Source: Pigoraptor chileana (taxonomy: Eukaryota > Opisthokonta > Filasterea). Taken from it: 33,237 bases of DNA. The DNA lies in the NCBI GenBank assembly GCA_943704495.1, contig CALSCR010001957.1:1-33237 (forward strand), written 5' to 3'. Made by a program: the position numbers and the translations under genes. Position 1 is the first letter of the stretch. The number at the start of each line of letters is the position of its first letter. The notes beneath the pieces are model-generated. The model made no database searches. It had not been told where the DNA came from and worked only from the letters and a program-made list of their open reading frames with translations. Of the stretch, positions 11,882 through 21,695 are shown in pieces.

Positions 11882-11916
11882 GGGGACTTAATCCAAGGGG
11901 AAATAAGTCCCCTTGG
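11882..11916. other. two overlapping, mutually exclusive hairpins
   Basis: GGGGACTTA (11882-11890) is the exact reverse complement of TAAGTCCCC (11904-11912). CCAAGGGGA (11893-11901) is the exact reverse complement of TCCCCTTGG (11908-11916). The 3' arms overlap, so only one 9-bp stem can form at a time. The site lies about 150 bp upstream of the LRR gene start. Confidence 0.7.
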
Positions 11917-12062
11917 TCGGCGGCAGACCGCGGCGGCCAAACACACACGCACACACACACACAAATATATATAATAAATGTATTGAAAGTATACGGCAGT
12001 GACACACTATCCACCGTACCGCACACATTTGACCGTTCGCTGAAAATACCCATGTCCGCAAA

Positions 12063-13280
12063 ATGCCCCACTCGTCCATAACCTTTTTGTCGCTTCCCGT
12101 CGAGGTTGTCGTCTGTCACATTATACCCTTCCTTTCCAACAAGGATCGTGCATTTCTTGCTCGTGTCAACTCACGATTGCGTCAGTGGTTGACGCGCAAC
12201 CGTGTTTACACCCTAAAGCGTGAGAACGCCAAACAGTACATCGAGTCTGCCGCATTCCGCGATATTGTGTGGGCACACATTCCTCGGGAGCGACTCGCTT
12301 TAGAGGCTTCACGCGCCGAAGTGACGGATGTGTCTGCACTGGGTGGAGTCCATTCGCTCGTTCTCTCAGGTTGCAAAGGAGTGACGGATGTGTCTGCGCT
12401 ATGCGGCGTCCATTCGCTCTATCTCTTAAATTGCAACGGAGTGACGGATGTGTCTGCGCTGGGCGGCGTCCATTCACTCAATCTCTATGAATGCAACGGA
12501 GTGACGGATGTGTCTGCGCTGGGCAGCGTCCATTCACTCGTTCTCTCTTTTTGCGACGGAGTGACGGATGTGTCTGCGTTGGGCGGCGTCCATTCGCTCG
12601 AACTCATTGGGTGCAAAGGAGTGACGGATGTGTCTGCATTGGGCGGCGTCCATTCGCTCGATCTCCGTGATTGCAACGGAGTGACGGATGTGTCTGCACT
12701 GGGGGGGGTCCATTCGCTCTATCTCTCACGTTGCAACGGAGTGACGGATGTGTCTGCGCTGGGCGGCGTCCATTCGCTCTATCTATTAAATTGCAACGGA
12801 GTGACGGATGTGTCCGCACTGGGCAGCGTCCATTCGCTCATGCTCTGGGTTTGCAACGGAGTGACGGATGTGTCCGCGCTGGGCGGCGTCCATTCGCTCG
12901 ATCTCCGTGATTGCAACGGAGTGACAGATGTGTCTGCGCTGGGCGGCGTCCATTCGCTCATTCTCATTGGGTGCAACAGAGTGACGGATGTGTCTGCGCT
13001 GGGCGGCGTCCCCTCTTTGACACTTAAATGCGATCTCCTCGGTTCTCTTGATAATGATATTCGAACCCACTGGCATCGTAACAATGACATGGACAGTGAC
13101 GACGACGGGGTGGGCGGTGCGGGGAGTGGCCACGGCAAAATGCAGTTTCGGAAGATCGTGAGCTGCCTCTGTGTATGTACGGTCGGTGCCTTCGTTTCGC
13201 TCTTGCCGGGGGGTTATCAAGTATGGTCATCATTGTGGCCTTCGGCCTTTTTTGGTTCAGTGCGTTTATGGTCTTGTTGA
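12063..13280 (+). CDS. F-box plus 20-residue leucine-rich-repeat protein
   Basis: This is an intronless frame of 405 codons. Residues of about 5-45 fit an F-box: FLSLPVEVVVCHIIPFL, then NKDRAFLARVNSRLRQWL. F-boxes usually dock a protein onto Skp1 in an SCF ubiquitin ligase. From about residue 85, twelve LRR units follow, each of exactly 20 residues (60 bp), with consensus GVTDVSALGGVHSLxLxxCN. The changing positions are the two or three residues after each SLxL and before the Cys, where a ligand surface would lie. The C-terminal 80 residues are unrelated, with an acidic run (DMDSDDDGV) and a hydrophobic patch (IVSCLCVCTVGAFVSLL) that might be a membrane segment. Similar GVTDVSALG repeats occur in large families of some protists and giant viruses, as I recall. 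It lies between the Polinton repeats and may be cargo or a host gene. Confidence 0.85.
   Translation: MPHSSITFLSLPVEVVVCHIIPFLSNKDRAFLARVNSRLRQWLTRNRVYTLKRENAKQYIESAAFRDIVWAHIPRERLALEASRAEVTDVSALGGVHSLVLSGCKGVTDVSALCGVHSLYLLNCNGVTDVSALGGVHSLNLYECNGVTDVSALGSVHSLVLSFCDGVTDVSALGGVHSLELIGCKGVTDVSALGGVHSLDLRDCNGVTDVSALGGVHSLYLSRCNGVTDVSALGGVHSLYLLNCNGVTDVSALGSVHSLMLWVCNGVTDVSALGGVHSLDLRDCNGVTDVSALGGVHSLILIGCNRVTDVSALGGVPSLTLKCDLLGSLDNDIRTHWHRNNDMDSDDDGVGGAGSGHGKMQFRKIVSCLCVCTVGAFVSLLPGGYQVWSSLWPSAFFGSVRLWSC
12317..13017 (+). repeat. 12-unit, 60-bp coding tandem repeat
   Basis: The unit contains GTGACGGATGTGTCTGC, then a short variable stretch, then GGCGTCCATTCGCTC. All units keep the same 60-bp register with no indels. 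Some whole-unit variants recur: the TCGATCTCCGTGATTGCAAC type near 12658 and 12898, and the CTCATTGGGTGCAA type near 12603 and 12963. Confidence 0.95.
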
Positions 13281-13607
13281 ACCGTTTTAGATGTCAAATA
13301 ATTTGTTTCGAGTTCGTTGTGCGTTGTGAATTTTCTAAAGCGCTTGTGCGGCGTTATATGCCATGCTATTTGTCTTGCCAGTGTCAATACTGTTATGGTT
13401 TTGATCTTCACCGCGGTCACCGACCAAGTTGTAGTAACCGTGTTTACTGATCAGTAAAAAATGTCAGTGATACGCCGGAGTTGGAAATATTCGGGCCGGC
13501 ACTATAATAAGGATATTCGGCTTCAGCTTTGTTCATCTATATATGATACATTATAGCATAATGTAATATTCAGGACGTGGACCACAGGAATACTTGCGGC
13601 TCAACGG
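13281..13607. other. short interval between LRR gene and Polinton polymerase fossil
   Basis: AT-richer sequence with no gene I can support. Confidence 0.4.
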
Positions 13608-14654
13608 ATGCGTGGTGCCGATGCAAACCACAAGGATCGGACTTCGCCATCACGGCGTTGCACCCTCGGCAAGAAACTCTACGACTTTAATCTCTACTTT
13701 GAACAAGAACTTGCCGCTTTCGGCATTGATGACCTTGCTCAAATCAAGATTCCGAAAAACTCTGGTCAACGGACACTCGCAAAGCTGTTTCTCAACGGTC
13801 TATACGGTCACCTTGCCCTACGTGCATTCCGGGGTGGACTGCACATGACGAATACATCCCCGAGCAAGATCCTGCAAAGTTCTATTAGCTTCTACGTCAA
13901 CACTGGGATGCAAGATCAAATAAAACAAAGAGCGATGTCATTCCACCCAACGGCAAGCTGGTCGTTTCCTATGAGACCACAGCAACAAACAGTGAACCGG
14001 TGTAACATCACTGGCGTGTCATGCGCTGCAGCCATTACAAGCTATGCTCGCGTCAAACTTCTGCATGGGCTTCAGGCTGTTGGTACTCGTGCTCTTTACT
14101 GCGACACAAGACTCTGTGGAGACCCTAACAACAACAATATGGAGTCTCTACTCGGCAATGATCTAGGCCAGACAAGATCGAAGGTGGGTAAGCGCTACAC
14201 CGGTCCCACAATCAAGTCATATGCATTCGAGCCCATTACATACGAGCAAGGTGTAGAAATCATAAATCGTCATTATCCAAAGATCCCCATTGGCGTCCTG
14301 GACCCAGATGACTTCAAGAAAATTAAAGTGAAGGCAAAGAGCATGTTCACGGACGCATCCCGCGGGGCCGTCAGCAAAGACTCGAACCATAACATAACCT
14401 ACTCGTCCATTCGATCTTACGTAATGCGGCAACACTATGGCGGACAAAAAGACAATTACATGCCTCAAGACGCACTCCTTTCTGACGTCAAGCACAAACA
14501 CGGCACCACGATCAACGCACCCTACACAGCCACTAAAAAGAAGTTCGTCCGCGTCAATGGCTCCACATACAGCAAACCTGATGTAAAAATATTCTCAGCT
14601 CAATTCAGTAAACGCACAATCGCTCCTCCAGAAAAACACAAAACTTTGAGTTGA
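13608..14654 (+). pseudogene. Polinton family B DNA polymerase fossil (protein-primed type, C-terminal part)
   Basis: The frame carries hallmarks of the C-terminal half of a protein-primed family B polymerase. The motif B-like segment is KNSGQRTLAKLFLNGLYGHL. It is followed by an AAITSYARVKLLHGL helix, a YCDT motif C-like site and a thumb-like region containing TGPTIKSYAFEP. The protein-primed class (DNA_pol_B_2) is typical of Polintons. The N-terminal exonuclease part is not recognised in the window, so this is a fossil fragment. Confidence 0.75.
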
Positions 14655-14722
14655 CCAAATTCATCGGCTCATTTCCTCTCGGGTATATAGAGTAAGGCTG
14701 TGTTCCCATCCCCGAAACACAC

Positions 14723-15650
14723 ATGGACACCGCCTTATTGCATAAACACCTCCAGGGCATCTACTATGATAAAGTACATGGACTGCAAGGCTCCGCACCA
14801 GCGCTGCGCATGCAAGCCGCTCAACTCGGCATAAAAGTCACCGTAAATTAAAACAAGCACAGCAAATCCTCGATTCTCAAACCAGCAAACAACTTCAAAC
14901 TATCCGCAAACCAATCAAGTACCATCCTATAATCGCCGATCACAAAGGACAAGTAGTTCAAATGGATCCGCAGACGTGTGGCAGGAAAAAAAGAGCGGCT
15001 GCAATTACCTTTTGCTAGTTGTTGACGCCTTCAGCCGCGCTCTTTCTGTCCGCGGTCTCAAACAAAAATCTGAACGGCAAGTCGCCGACGCTCTCGAGGA
15101 TATTGTTCAAACCGATCTGCAAGTGCCAGTAGCTCGTTTCATGAGTGACAAAGGAAAAGAATAAATTCGAAGACAAAGCCGTCGGGGTGGTGCTGAAAAA
15201 TTACGAAAACAAGCTCCAAACTTCCACGACAAGAGAAGCACCTCAATCGTAGAACGATACGTCGGACTCCTCACAAACCGCATTCGTCGTTTTCTTACAG
15301 CCTATGACACAAAACGATACGCACCTGATTTACCGCAAAGTCGTCGAGGGTCTCGGAATTCTCGCCAACACCCACTTTTACCCGAGTACATGCTTGCAAA
15401 ACTCGCAGATCCATGCGGCAAACAGTTCACTTGGGCTGACGTTAGCCACAAACTAAACTCTGTCTATAATAATAAAACAACAGCCGCAAACACTCAGCGC
15501 AAACGACGCGGAAACAATTTCAAACCAGGAGACCACGTCGGACTTCAACTCGACGTGACATTTGTGATCACCGGCAACCATACGAAGTCGTTCATACTAC
15601 AGGACCTGATTCAGTTCTCATTTGCTGTCCTGATGGAGAAAAGAATGTAA
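14723..15650 (+). pseudogene. Polinton rve-type integrase fossil
   Basis: Peptide segments typical of Polinton/retroviral-type integrases appear in order: an N-terminal LLHKHLQGIYYD, a core piece NYLLLVVDAFSRALSV, a piece ending FMSDKGKE that fits the second catalytic Asp region, and a C-terminal basic segment with FKPGDHVGL. These sit directly inside the right inverted repeat. The gene is clearly broken in several places and is treated as a fossil. Confidence 0.72.
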
Positions 15651-15880
15651 AACAACCAACTGCTACGCGCCGATTCTGCAGAAAACAATCCTTTCCTTGC
15701 TGAAAATATCCGCAAAACGTACTGGTGTCAATGCGCAAAAAATTCGAATTCTGACGCCCGAAATTAGCCGAAATTCCGATCTGAGACAAATTAACCACGT
15801 GACCGATTAAATCATTGATTTTCCATCCATACTCCTATTTTCCGATCTTCCGAAAAATTAATTTCTGCCGCCGAACGAAC

Positions 15881-17001
15881 AGAATTCCAACAACACCGGC
15901 ACAAGCAGATCAAGACAATGCCTTCAGCACTGACCGCCAGTAGAAGCCTATATTCAACCGATCTACCTTGAGCAATATGCAAAGACAACAATCTACCGTG
16001 GGTGAAAATGGCCAATTGGGACCTGTCAAGACTTGGAGGGCGATTTACAATGTGGGGCAGCCGCGCTACCTTTGATCAGTCATAATAACCATAATTACAT
16101 GATCGACAATTCAACTTCCCCCTTCACTTGTACATTCTGCCGTCCTCAAAAAGCGATTGATTTGTGACGAGACGACTGATCGATGGGAAAAACAGTTCAT
16201 GAACGTTGTCCATGAAGCTCCCGGCGAACGAATGGCTGAGTTGACCTCCGCGATTGATCCTGACGGGCTCAATTATCGAATCTGGGCAAATTGCTGTGGA
16301 AAAGGACGCGACGTTTGTATCGGCCGACACAAGGTACTTTAGCATGCTAATACATTTCAAAATCAACAGGAGCAAGATTCAATCATTCATATTCACAATG
16401 AAGCACTTGAAATGAAAACGACGACCCATTTGATCTCAATGGCCCCAAAGATGATTATATTCATTACTGTCAGGTTGATCTCCTGCTGCTGCTTCTCGCG
16501 TCCGCGCGCATTTTCAGTCTTATCGCGCTCATATTTTTTTAATCTATGTGTATAGGTGTAGGCTGTGTCGAATGATAAAAACCCTCATATAACAATTATC
16601 ATTGAACTTATTTCGGCACACAGCCGCCTACGACTACCGACTGAGAACACAACTCGAGTCGGCCACCACCTAAGAACAATGCTCACGCAAATCAACGCAA
16701 TATGGGGACACGCTGTCAATATGTATCACATACACCGTTTCGCTCCATAACCCCTCGCGTTGCATAAAACCAACGTGCATATGGCGGAGAAGTTCATCGA
16801 CGTGTAACGGCGTCGTGTGTGTCGGCTGTGCGCGTTTCGTTGGACCATTCACTGATACGGACGTCGATTACATACGGGGTGTGTGAGGACAGTTAGAACA
16901 CGTTCTGTCGGAAGCGATATGAAATAGGGCTTTGGCCTCGGTCACGTATCGGAGGAGCGAGTGGAGAGGAGTGAGTGAGTCCAAAGTCCTACTTAACACA
17001 C
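15881..17001 (-). repeat. right long terminal inverted repeat of the Polinton
   Basis: It is the reverse complement of the left repeat over about 1.1 kb, with many small indels. It ends in ...GGACTCAC, CCAAAGTCC and TACTTAACACACA on the plus strand, one base before the ATG of ALKBH6. It also carries the + strand counterpart of the outward-facing frame of the left repeat. Confidence 0.85.
16157..16342 (+). pseudogene. outward-facing reading frame inside the right inverted repeat (Polinton fossil)
   Basis: This frame shares EAPGERM, ELTSAID and GLNYRIWA with the left arm frame at 4933-5238 (-). It reads toward the outer end of the element. No family is recognised. Confidence 0.4.
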
Positions 17002-17002
17002 A

Positions 17003-18178
17003 ATGAAGGACACGGACCTCCGGGCAGATGGGCAGATTGCGTCCATTTCGCAGTTTCTCGTCACACAGGTGAGGGCTGCACTTCTTTCGTGTGCAACTGC
17101 GAGTATAATCTCAATTAAATAACATGGTCGACTAACACACATGATTGTCATTTGCAGGCCCTGCCGCACGCATACTACATTCCAAATTTTATAACGGAAG
17201 ACGAAGAGAAGATGCTGTTAGAGCAGGTGAGAATTTCCGTGTTCGTGTGCCTTTATAGCGTCAATAGTCGGCGGTGGTCTGTCTGAACACAATCTATGCC
17301 CATTTGCTGTGCAGGTGTATGCTGCACCGAAACCAAAGTGGACTATACTGAAGGACCGGAGACTGCAGAACTGGGGTGGGTGCTTGCAGCATGCGTTGCT
17401 TTAGTTGGCTTTGCATGTGCCGCCAAAAGTGTGACTTGACGCGATTCATCTCACCGCAAACGTTTCTCAGGGGGTCTGCCGAATGCAAAAGGCATGGTCG
17501 CAGAAGACCTTCCCCGGTGGTTGAGTGGGCTTGGAGGTCGACTGACAGAGTTGGGTGTGTTTCCAAAACAGCCCAATCACGTTCTCGTCAACGAGTATCT
17601 GCCAAATCAAGGAATAATGGTGGGCGCAGTGTGGACCAGTCGTGCTTGGTTGACATACGCATCAGCTGTCCATAGTTCTGAAACCACCACTGTCTGATCG
17701 CACTCAGCCGCACGAGGATGGCCCCATATTCGATCCCGTTATTGCAACCGTCAACTTGGGATCGCACACCGTCATTGACTTTTATAGATTCATGACGGAC
17801 GAGGAGAGAGAGTGTGAAGCGCCTTCGCATTCGGAAATATGCGAAGGAGAGAAGACAGTCGGGCACAACAGCGACACGGTGGCAACATCCGTACACCCAT
17901 CGTATGCGCGCCGATACTTGTTCTCCTTTGTTCTCATGCCTCGCAGCTTACTAGTACTCACAGACAGCATGTACAAGACATGCATGCACGGCATCGAAGG
18001 TCGCTTAGTAGACACTCCATGCAGCAAGTGGGCAAACGCTGTTGCGGCAGGATTATATGTTAATGGAGGAGAGGGTGGTGTGCTGCCACCCACACCAATG
18101 GAAAGGTCCACGCGCGTCTCGCTTACAATACGGCATGTGCCAAAGACCGTCAAGGTCAAGCTGCGACTTGGCAAATAA
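17003..18178 (+). CDS. ALKBH6: ALKBH6-like 2-oxoglutarate/Fe(II) dioxygenase, five exons
   Basis: Member of the AlkB family of non-haem iron dioxygenases; the animal ALKBH6 subgroup is a conserved nuclear/cytoplasmic protein whose substrate is not firmly settled. Exons: 17003-17068, 17158-17226, 17315-17375, 17471-17619, 17708-18178. All are phase-consistent and give 271 residues. Family landmarks are the N-terminal AYYIPNFITEDEEKMLL, then RRLQNWGGLPNAKGM, then NHVLVNEYLPNQGIM, then PHEDGP (iron-binding H and D), LGSHTVIDFY, then RSLLVL...MHGI (distal His), and TRVSLTIRHVPK (2-oxoglutarate-binding Arg) near the end. The N-terminus corresponds to that of animal ALKBH6, so it looks complete. 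Intron 1 contains a good branch site, ACTAACACAC. The start codon directly abuts the Polinton inverted repeat, so any promoter or leader must lie in element sequence. Confidence 0.95.
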
Positions 18179-19846
18179 ACCGCAATTGGAACGTAAGACA
18201 ATCATGACATGACGACAACATGTAAGATGTAGTTGAATGTAATTCAGCCGGTTAGATTCGAGTTGAATGTAAAGTTTCGAACCTTCAACCTTTCGTTTGT
18301 AAAACTCAACCATGTCCCTTCTCACCATTGCTATCGTTTTTTCCTCCACTCGATCTCAAAAGATCCGTAGAATTTTTTACACCAAATACTAGTCTCATAA
18401 TGCACACTGGCGGCGATCTTCCATATTTTCCTCCACCATGACACCCCCACACGCGCACCACTCATATTAGCAAAGTTCCAATAGTGACGCTACTCAGATC
18501 TCTCACGGTAGGCATTGTTACCGCAATGCTCCAGACTGTAAGACCCCGAGCCATAGCAGCAATCTCTGGTTGGAAAACACTGAATCGCATAAAAACTGCA
18601 ACCTATAAAAATGACGTCAGGGGTCATATATAAGACCTAATAACAACGCATGCATATTAACAAAGCGCGTATTCCAAGCAATAGTGGCGCCCAATATGTA
18701 TATCACACACGTCATCGCCGCCCACTCCACTTCAGGATCGTGGCATTATATAGTCGGTAGTGTGAGTATGCCCAGTAAAAATTGGGTATATCCGGATCGG
18801 GTGGATCGGATTGCCATCTTGGTTGATGTTTGGGTGTTAGGGAGGTGTTAGACCTAACGGGGATTTATTGCCTAGGGGTGTGCGTGTGTGCTGAGGGGTG
18901 TGGCAAGGGATTGTGTATTTGATGCGGCGGAGATGCATCTGAAATCCTTGTACATCGCAGAGCTTATTGTTTAGGAAAAACTTTACTGAAGGCGGATGTG
19001 TGGTTTGGTGCACGGCATATTCAGTGCTCAGAGTGGATAGGACGCAAGGTAGTTAGCAGTTCTCGGCATCTTTCGAGCTTTTATCTTGGATACTTTACAA
19101 ATACTGCCGGCTTCCTTGCTTATAACTAACAATGCACGTGCTTACCTATCTCCCATTCTCTCTACACCCTTTTGCGGGTCGGCCATTGTCTTGCTCAAGT
19201 TGTTCAGTGACATCTTGACGATCTTACCATACTAACAAGACTCTGATGTCATGGCTGGCTTCAGAGGCAGAGGTCAAACTATCAAATGCACAGAATACAC
19301 AGTAATCCTTGATGATACAGTACAAATTTCAACCTGGTGAACTATATGAGTATGGCTGCACCACAATATTTTTGAAGGTCGGACTTCATTCGGTCGTTCG
19401 TCCCTCAGTGTGCCACGTCAGTGCATGCAGGCAACGCTTAATCGGCTGGATAGGAAAGGCCGAAGCCGAGCCGAGCACAAATTGCACAAGCCCCACGCCG
19501 TGCCACTGAAAACATTGTCAACTGCTCAGGCGGCCGTCAGTCACTTAAGACAGCGATGGATAACGAGTGAATCCGCAGCCAGCGTTTCCTATTCTTTGTC
19601 CCTCATCTTCAAAAAAAACAAAACAGACAGACAGCACATGCAATGCACACGACCTGAACACTAGCAGTTCTTTTTCCTATGCGAACCCCGTTTTATTGCC
19701 GACAACTCATCGGCAAACTCAACGGCATCCGCGACTGTCGAGCACCAAGTGAGAAACAACCGGTGGGAACGACCAGCCGTCTCCACACAACGACGCTGTA
19801 AAGTCAATGTCGGCGCGGGGCAAGAGCGAAAACGCGAAAAAAACGC
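18179..19846. other. long gene-poor interval between ALKBH6 and RPL10
   Basis: About 1.7 kb without a supportable gene, RNA gene or strong repeat. The part near 18780-18910 is G/T-rich. Short open frames near 19309-19752 look like chance frames. Confidence 0.5.
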
Positions 19847-20822
19847 TTAGTTGGCGGCGATCCAGGCCTTGAGGGGTCCGTGGCCGTTGTCGATCTTGCA
19901 GTAAGCGCCATCGGGGACAATGACACCGTCACCGCGGAGCTTCTGGTACTCCTCGCGGTCAAAGTCAGTGAATCCCCACTTGCGCGAGACAATGATCTTT
20001 TGGCGACCGGGGAACTTGAACTTGGCGCGGCGGAGGGCCTCAATGACGTGGGCCTTGTTGGCATCCTTGGTGCGCACCGAGATGAGGGGCTGGCCAATGT
20101 TGACACGGGCAACGACACCGATGGGCTTGCCGAAAGCACCGCGCATTCCAGTCTGGAGACTACGCAGACCAACACGGAAATGGTATTCCGTCGGCAGAGA
20201 AAGAGAAAAGAGGCAGGCGAGGCAGAAGGCGTCAGAGACGGACCTCCAAGAGTAGCATTCCCCCTATCAAAAAATAATGGCTCGGCGGTGTGCAATCAGG
20301 CACATTTCACTAACACGGGGCAAATAAAAAGACTCTTCCGCCGCCTCCTCACTCATCTCTCCCTTCTAATGACGCATGGCATCAGTCAACGCAATGCCGC
20401 AACCACATACATCTCATGTCATAGCAGCGCAAACGCAGAGAAACAACATGAATTCTCAACAGCCTCAAACAAATACCAACAAATAGAACTCACCGATCCG
20501 CTCCAGCGCAGCTCAACATCTTGTTGATGCGGAGAACGTGGAAAGGGTGGACACGGACGCGGAGGTGGAAGCCATCCTTGCCGCACTGCTTGGTGATGTA
20601 CTTGTTGCAGCTGATGCGCGCAGCCTCAAGAGCCTCGCTGGAGAGCTGCTCCTTCTCGTTCGAGGTCATGTGAACGCAGAGGGGGAACTCGTCGACGTTG
20701 GCCTTCTTGCGACCAAGGTCAAAAATCCTGATCTTGCCATCGGGGACACCGCGGCAGAAACGGGACTTGGGATAAGGCTTGTTCTTGCAATAGCGATAGC
20801 AACGAGCCGGCCGCCTCGCCAT
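19847..20822 (-). CDS. RPL10: 60S ribosomal protein L10 (uL16), two exons
   Basis: Large-subunit ribosomal protein uL16, needed for the peptidyl-transferase region and for late 60S maturation. Exon 1 is 20822-20494 and exon 2 is 20159-19847, joined phase-correctly across an intron of 334 nt with donor CG|GTGAGT. The product is 213 residues, against 214 in animals. Near-identical family blocks include [86 protein letters not shown], then [10 protein letters not shown] and [15 protein letters not shown]. The leader is pyrimidine-rich. A GT...AG pair on the minus strand (about 20906 to 20829) may be a small intron in the 5' leader. Confidence 0.97.
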
Positions 20823-20829
20823 TTTCGAC

Positions 20830-20905
20830 TAATGAAGTGATCACAGGCGAAAAAACAAGACAGAAACGAGAAAAGAGCAACAAAAATAAGAAACAACGCC
20901 ACACC
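20830..20905 (-). promoter_or_regulatory. pyrimidine-rich leader of RPL10
   Basis: Read on the minus strand, the 75 bases before the ATG are dominated by T and C runs such as TTTCTTATTTTTGTTGC and CTCTTTTCTCGTTTCTG. Such tracts are common at ribosomal-protein transcription starts and also precede acceptors, so this may be a leader or the end of a leader intron. Confidence 0.4.
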
Positions 20906-21695
20906 TTAAGATGATTCAGAGAGGCAACGACAACAAGAGCTGCAGTGTAAAGCGTTCGCGTAGAATATGATGTCTCCTAATGCTTCCCACGCCCAGAAGG
21001 GTGTGCGACACCATCGCCGTCACTGCAATATCCGCCACGGAGTGAACGAGGCGCTCTGATGGGCCGGCGAATCGTCCTCCCCATCCAACCATCCTAATCG
21101 CCATCCTTTGGATGCATCCATCAATAAGGCGCAGAGAGCCACTGCCAACTCAATCTCACTACTGGGCGAGCGAGAAAGGGATGCACCGCGATCCAACAAC
21201 CAAAAGGACAGGACCAGGATGCAACCGATTGCATAACCGACCAAGCGAAAGTTCACCCGTCACCTAAAACGGGCATCCATCCATCATTCTCAAAAGTATT
21301 GCACCGTTGTAACACAAACCTTAGTATCCTTGAGCCTTGGGGGAACAAAGGATTCAAAGATGAAGGAGAAAGAGAACGAAATGGAGATGCACACTATCTT
21401 GTATAAGATGGAAGGATGGATTGGGAACGGGCCCCGCTGACTGCACCAGAGGAAATGGCTCGTGAGTGGGGTCATAAGCTCATACGGGGTAGCGACCCGC
21501 ACGAGAAGCCCACCAGCTGTACCACAACGTATGGAGATCATGGGCCCGTAATGCCATTCCTAATAGCCAATGGCATTCCTTCCTCATTCTCGGCACAATC
21601 CAAAAATAAGTCCCTGCTGGCGCACAGCTGGCCGAACTTGATCATAAAGAGCATTCAATGCATTTGTAGAAGGTCGCAACGACGCCAACAATGCA
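20906..21695. other. intergenic region between divergent RPL10 and GatB
   Basis: A 790-bp interval that must hold both promoters, since RPL10 reads left and GatB reads right. No TATA box stands out. The open frames at 21416-21898 and on the opposite strand have no recognisable content. Confidence 0.5.

Larger units (their letters stand above)
9967..12062. other. gene-poor, GT-rich stretch between ADAM10 and the LRR gene
   Basis: No gene is supported. It holds copy B of the dispersed motif (10050-10085), GT-rich simple sequence (about 10780-11045 and 11199-11268), a CA run (11941-11963), and overlapping hairpins at 11882-11916. A 68-codon, strongly basic open frame (10330-10536) has no recognisable domain. 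AT-rich sequence with TATATATAATAA near 11965-11980 is a possible core promoter for the LRR gene. Confidence 0.5.
4310..17001. mobile_element. Polinton/Maverick relic bounded by long inverted repeats, enclosing ADAM10 and an F-box/LRR gene
   Basis: Two long segments match in inverted orientation: 4310-5603 at the left and 15881-17001 at the right. Next to the right repeat, on the + strand, lie fossil sequences of a family B DNA polymerase (DNA_pol_B_2 type) and an rve-type integrase, the pair that defines Polintons. The span of 12.7 kb is a little short for the family (usually 15-20 kb), and no ATPase, protease or capsid frame was recognised, so the element is broken in several places. The inverted repeats differ by many substitutions and indels (very roughly 10-15 percent outside gaps, judged by eye), so it is not a recent arrival. 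No 6-bp target duplication was identified. The span may be one insertion whose interior was replaced or enlarged by host genes, or the ends of two separate copies. Confidence 0.68.

Noticed and set aside
12166-13138. Long repeat-containing frames on the strand opposite the LRR gene
   Set aside because: They mirror the 60-bp repeat, which leaves several frames open. Only the + strand frame has an F-box and LRR consensus.
4303-17008. 6-bp target-site duplication for the Polinton
   Set aside because: The bases next to the inverted arms do not match as direct repeats; similar bases there are part of the inverted match.
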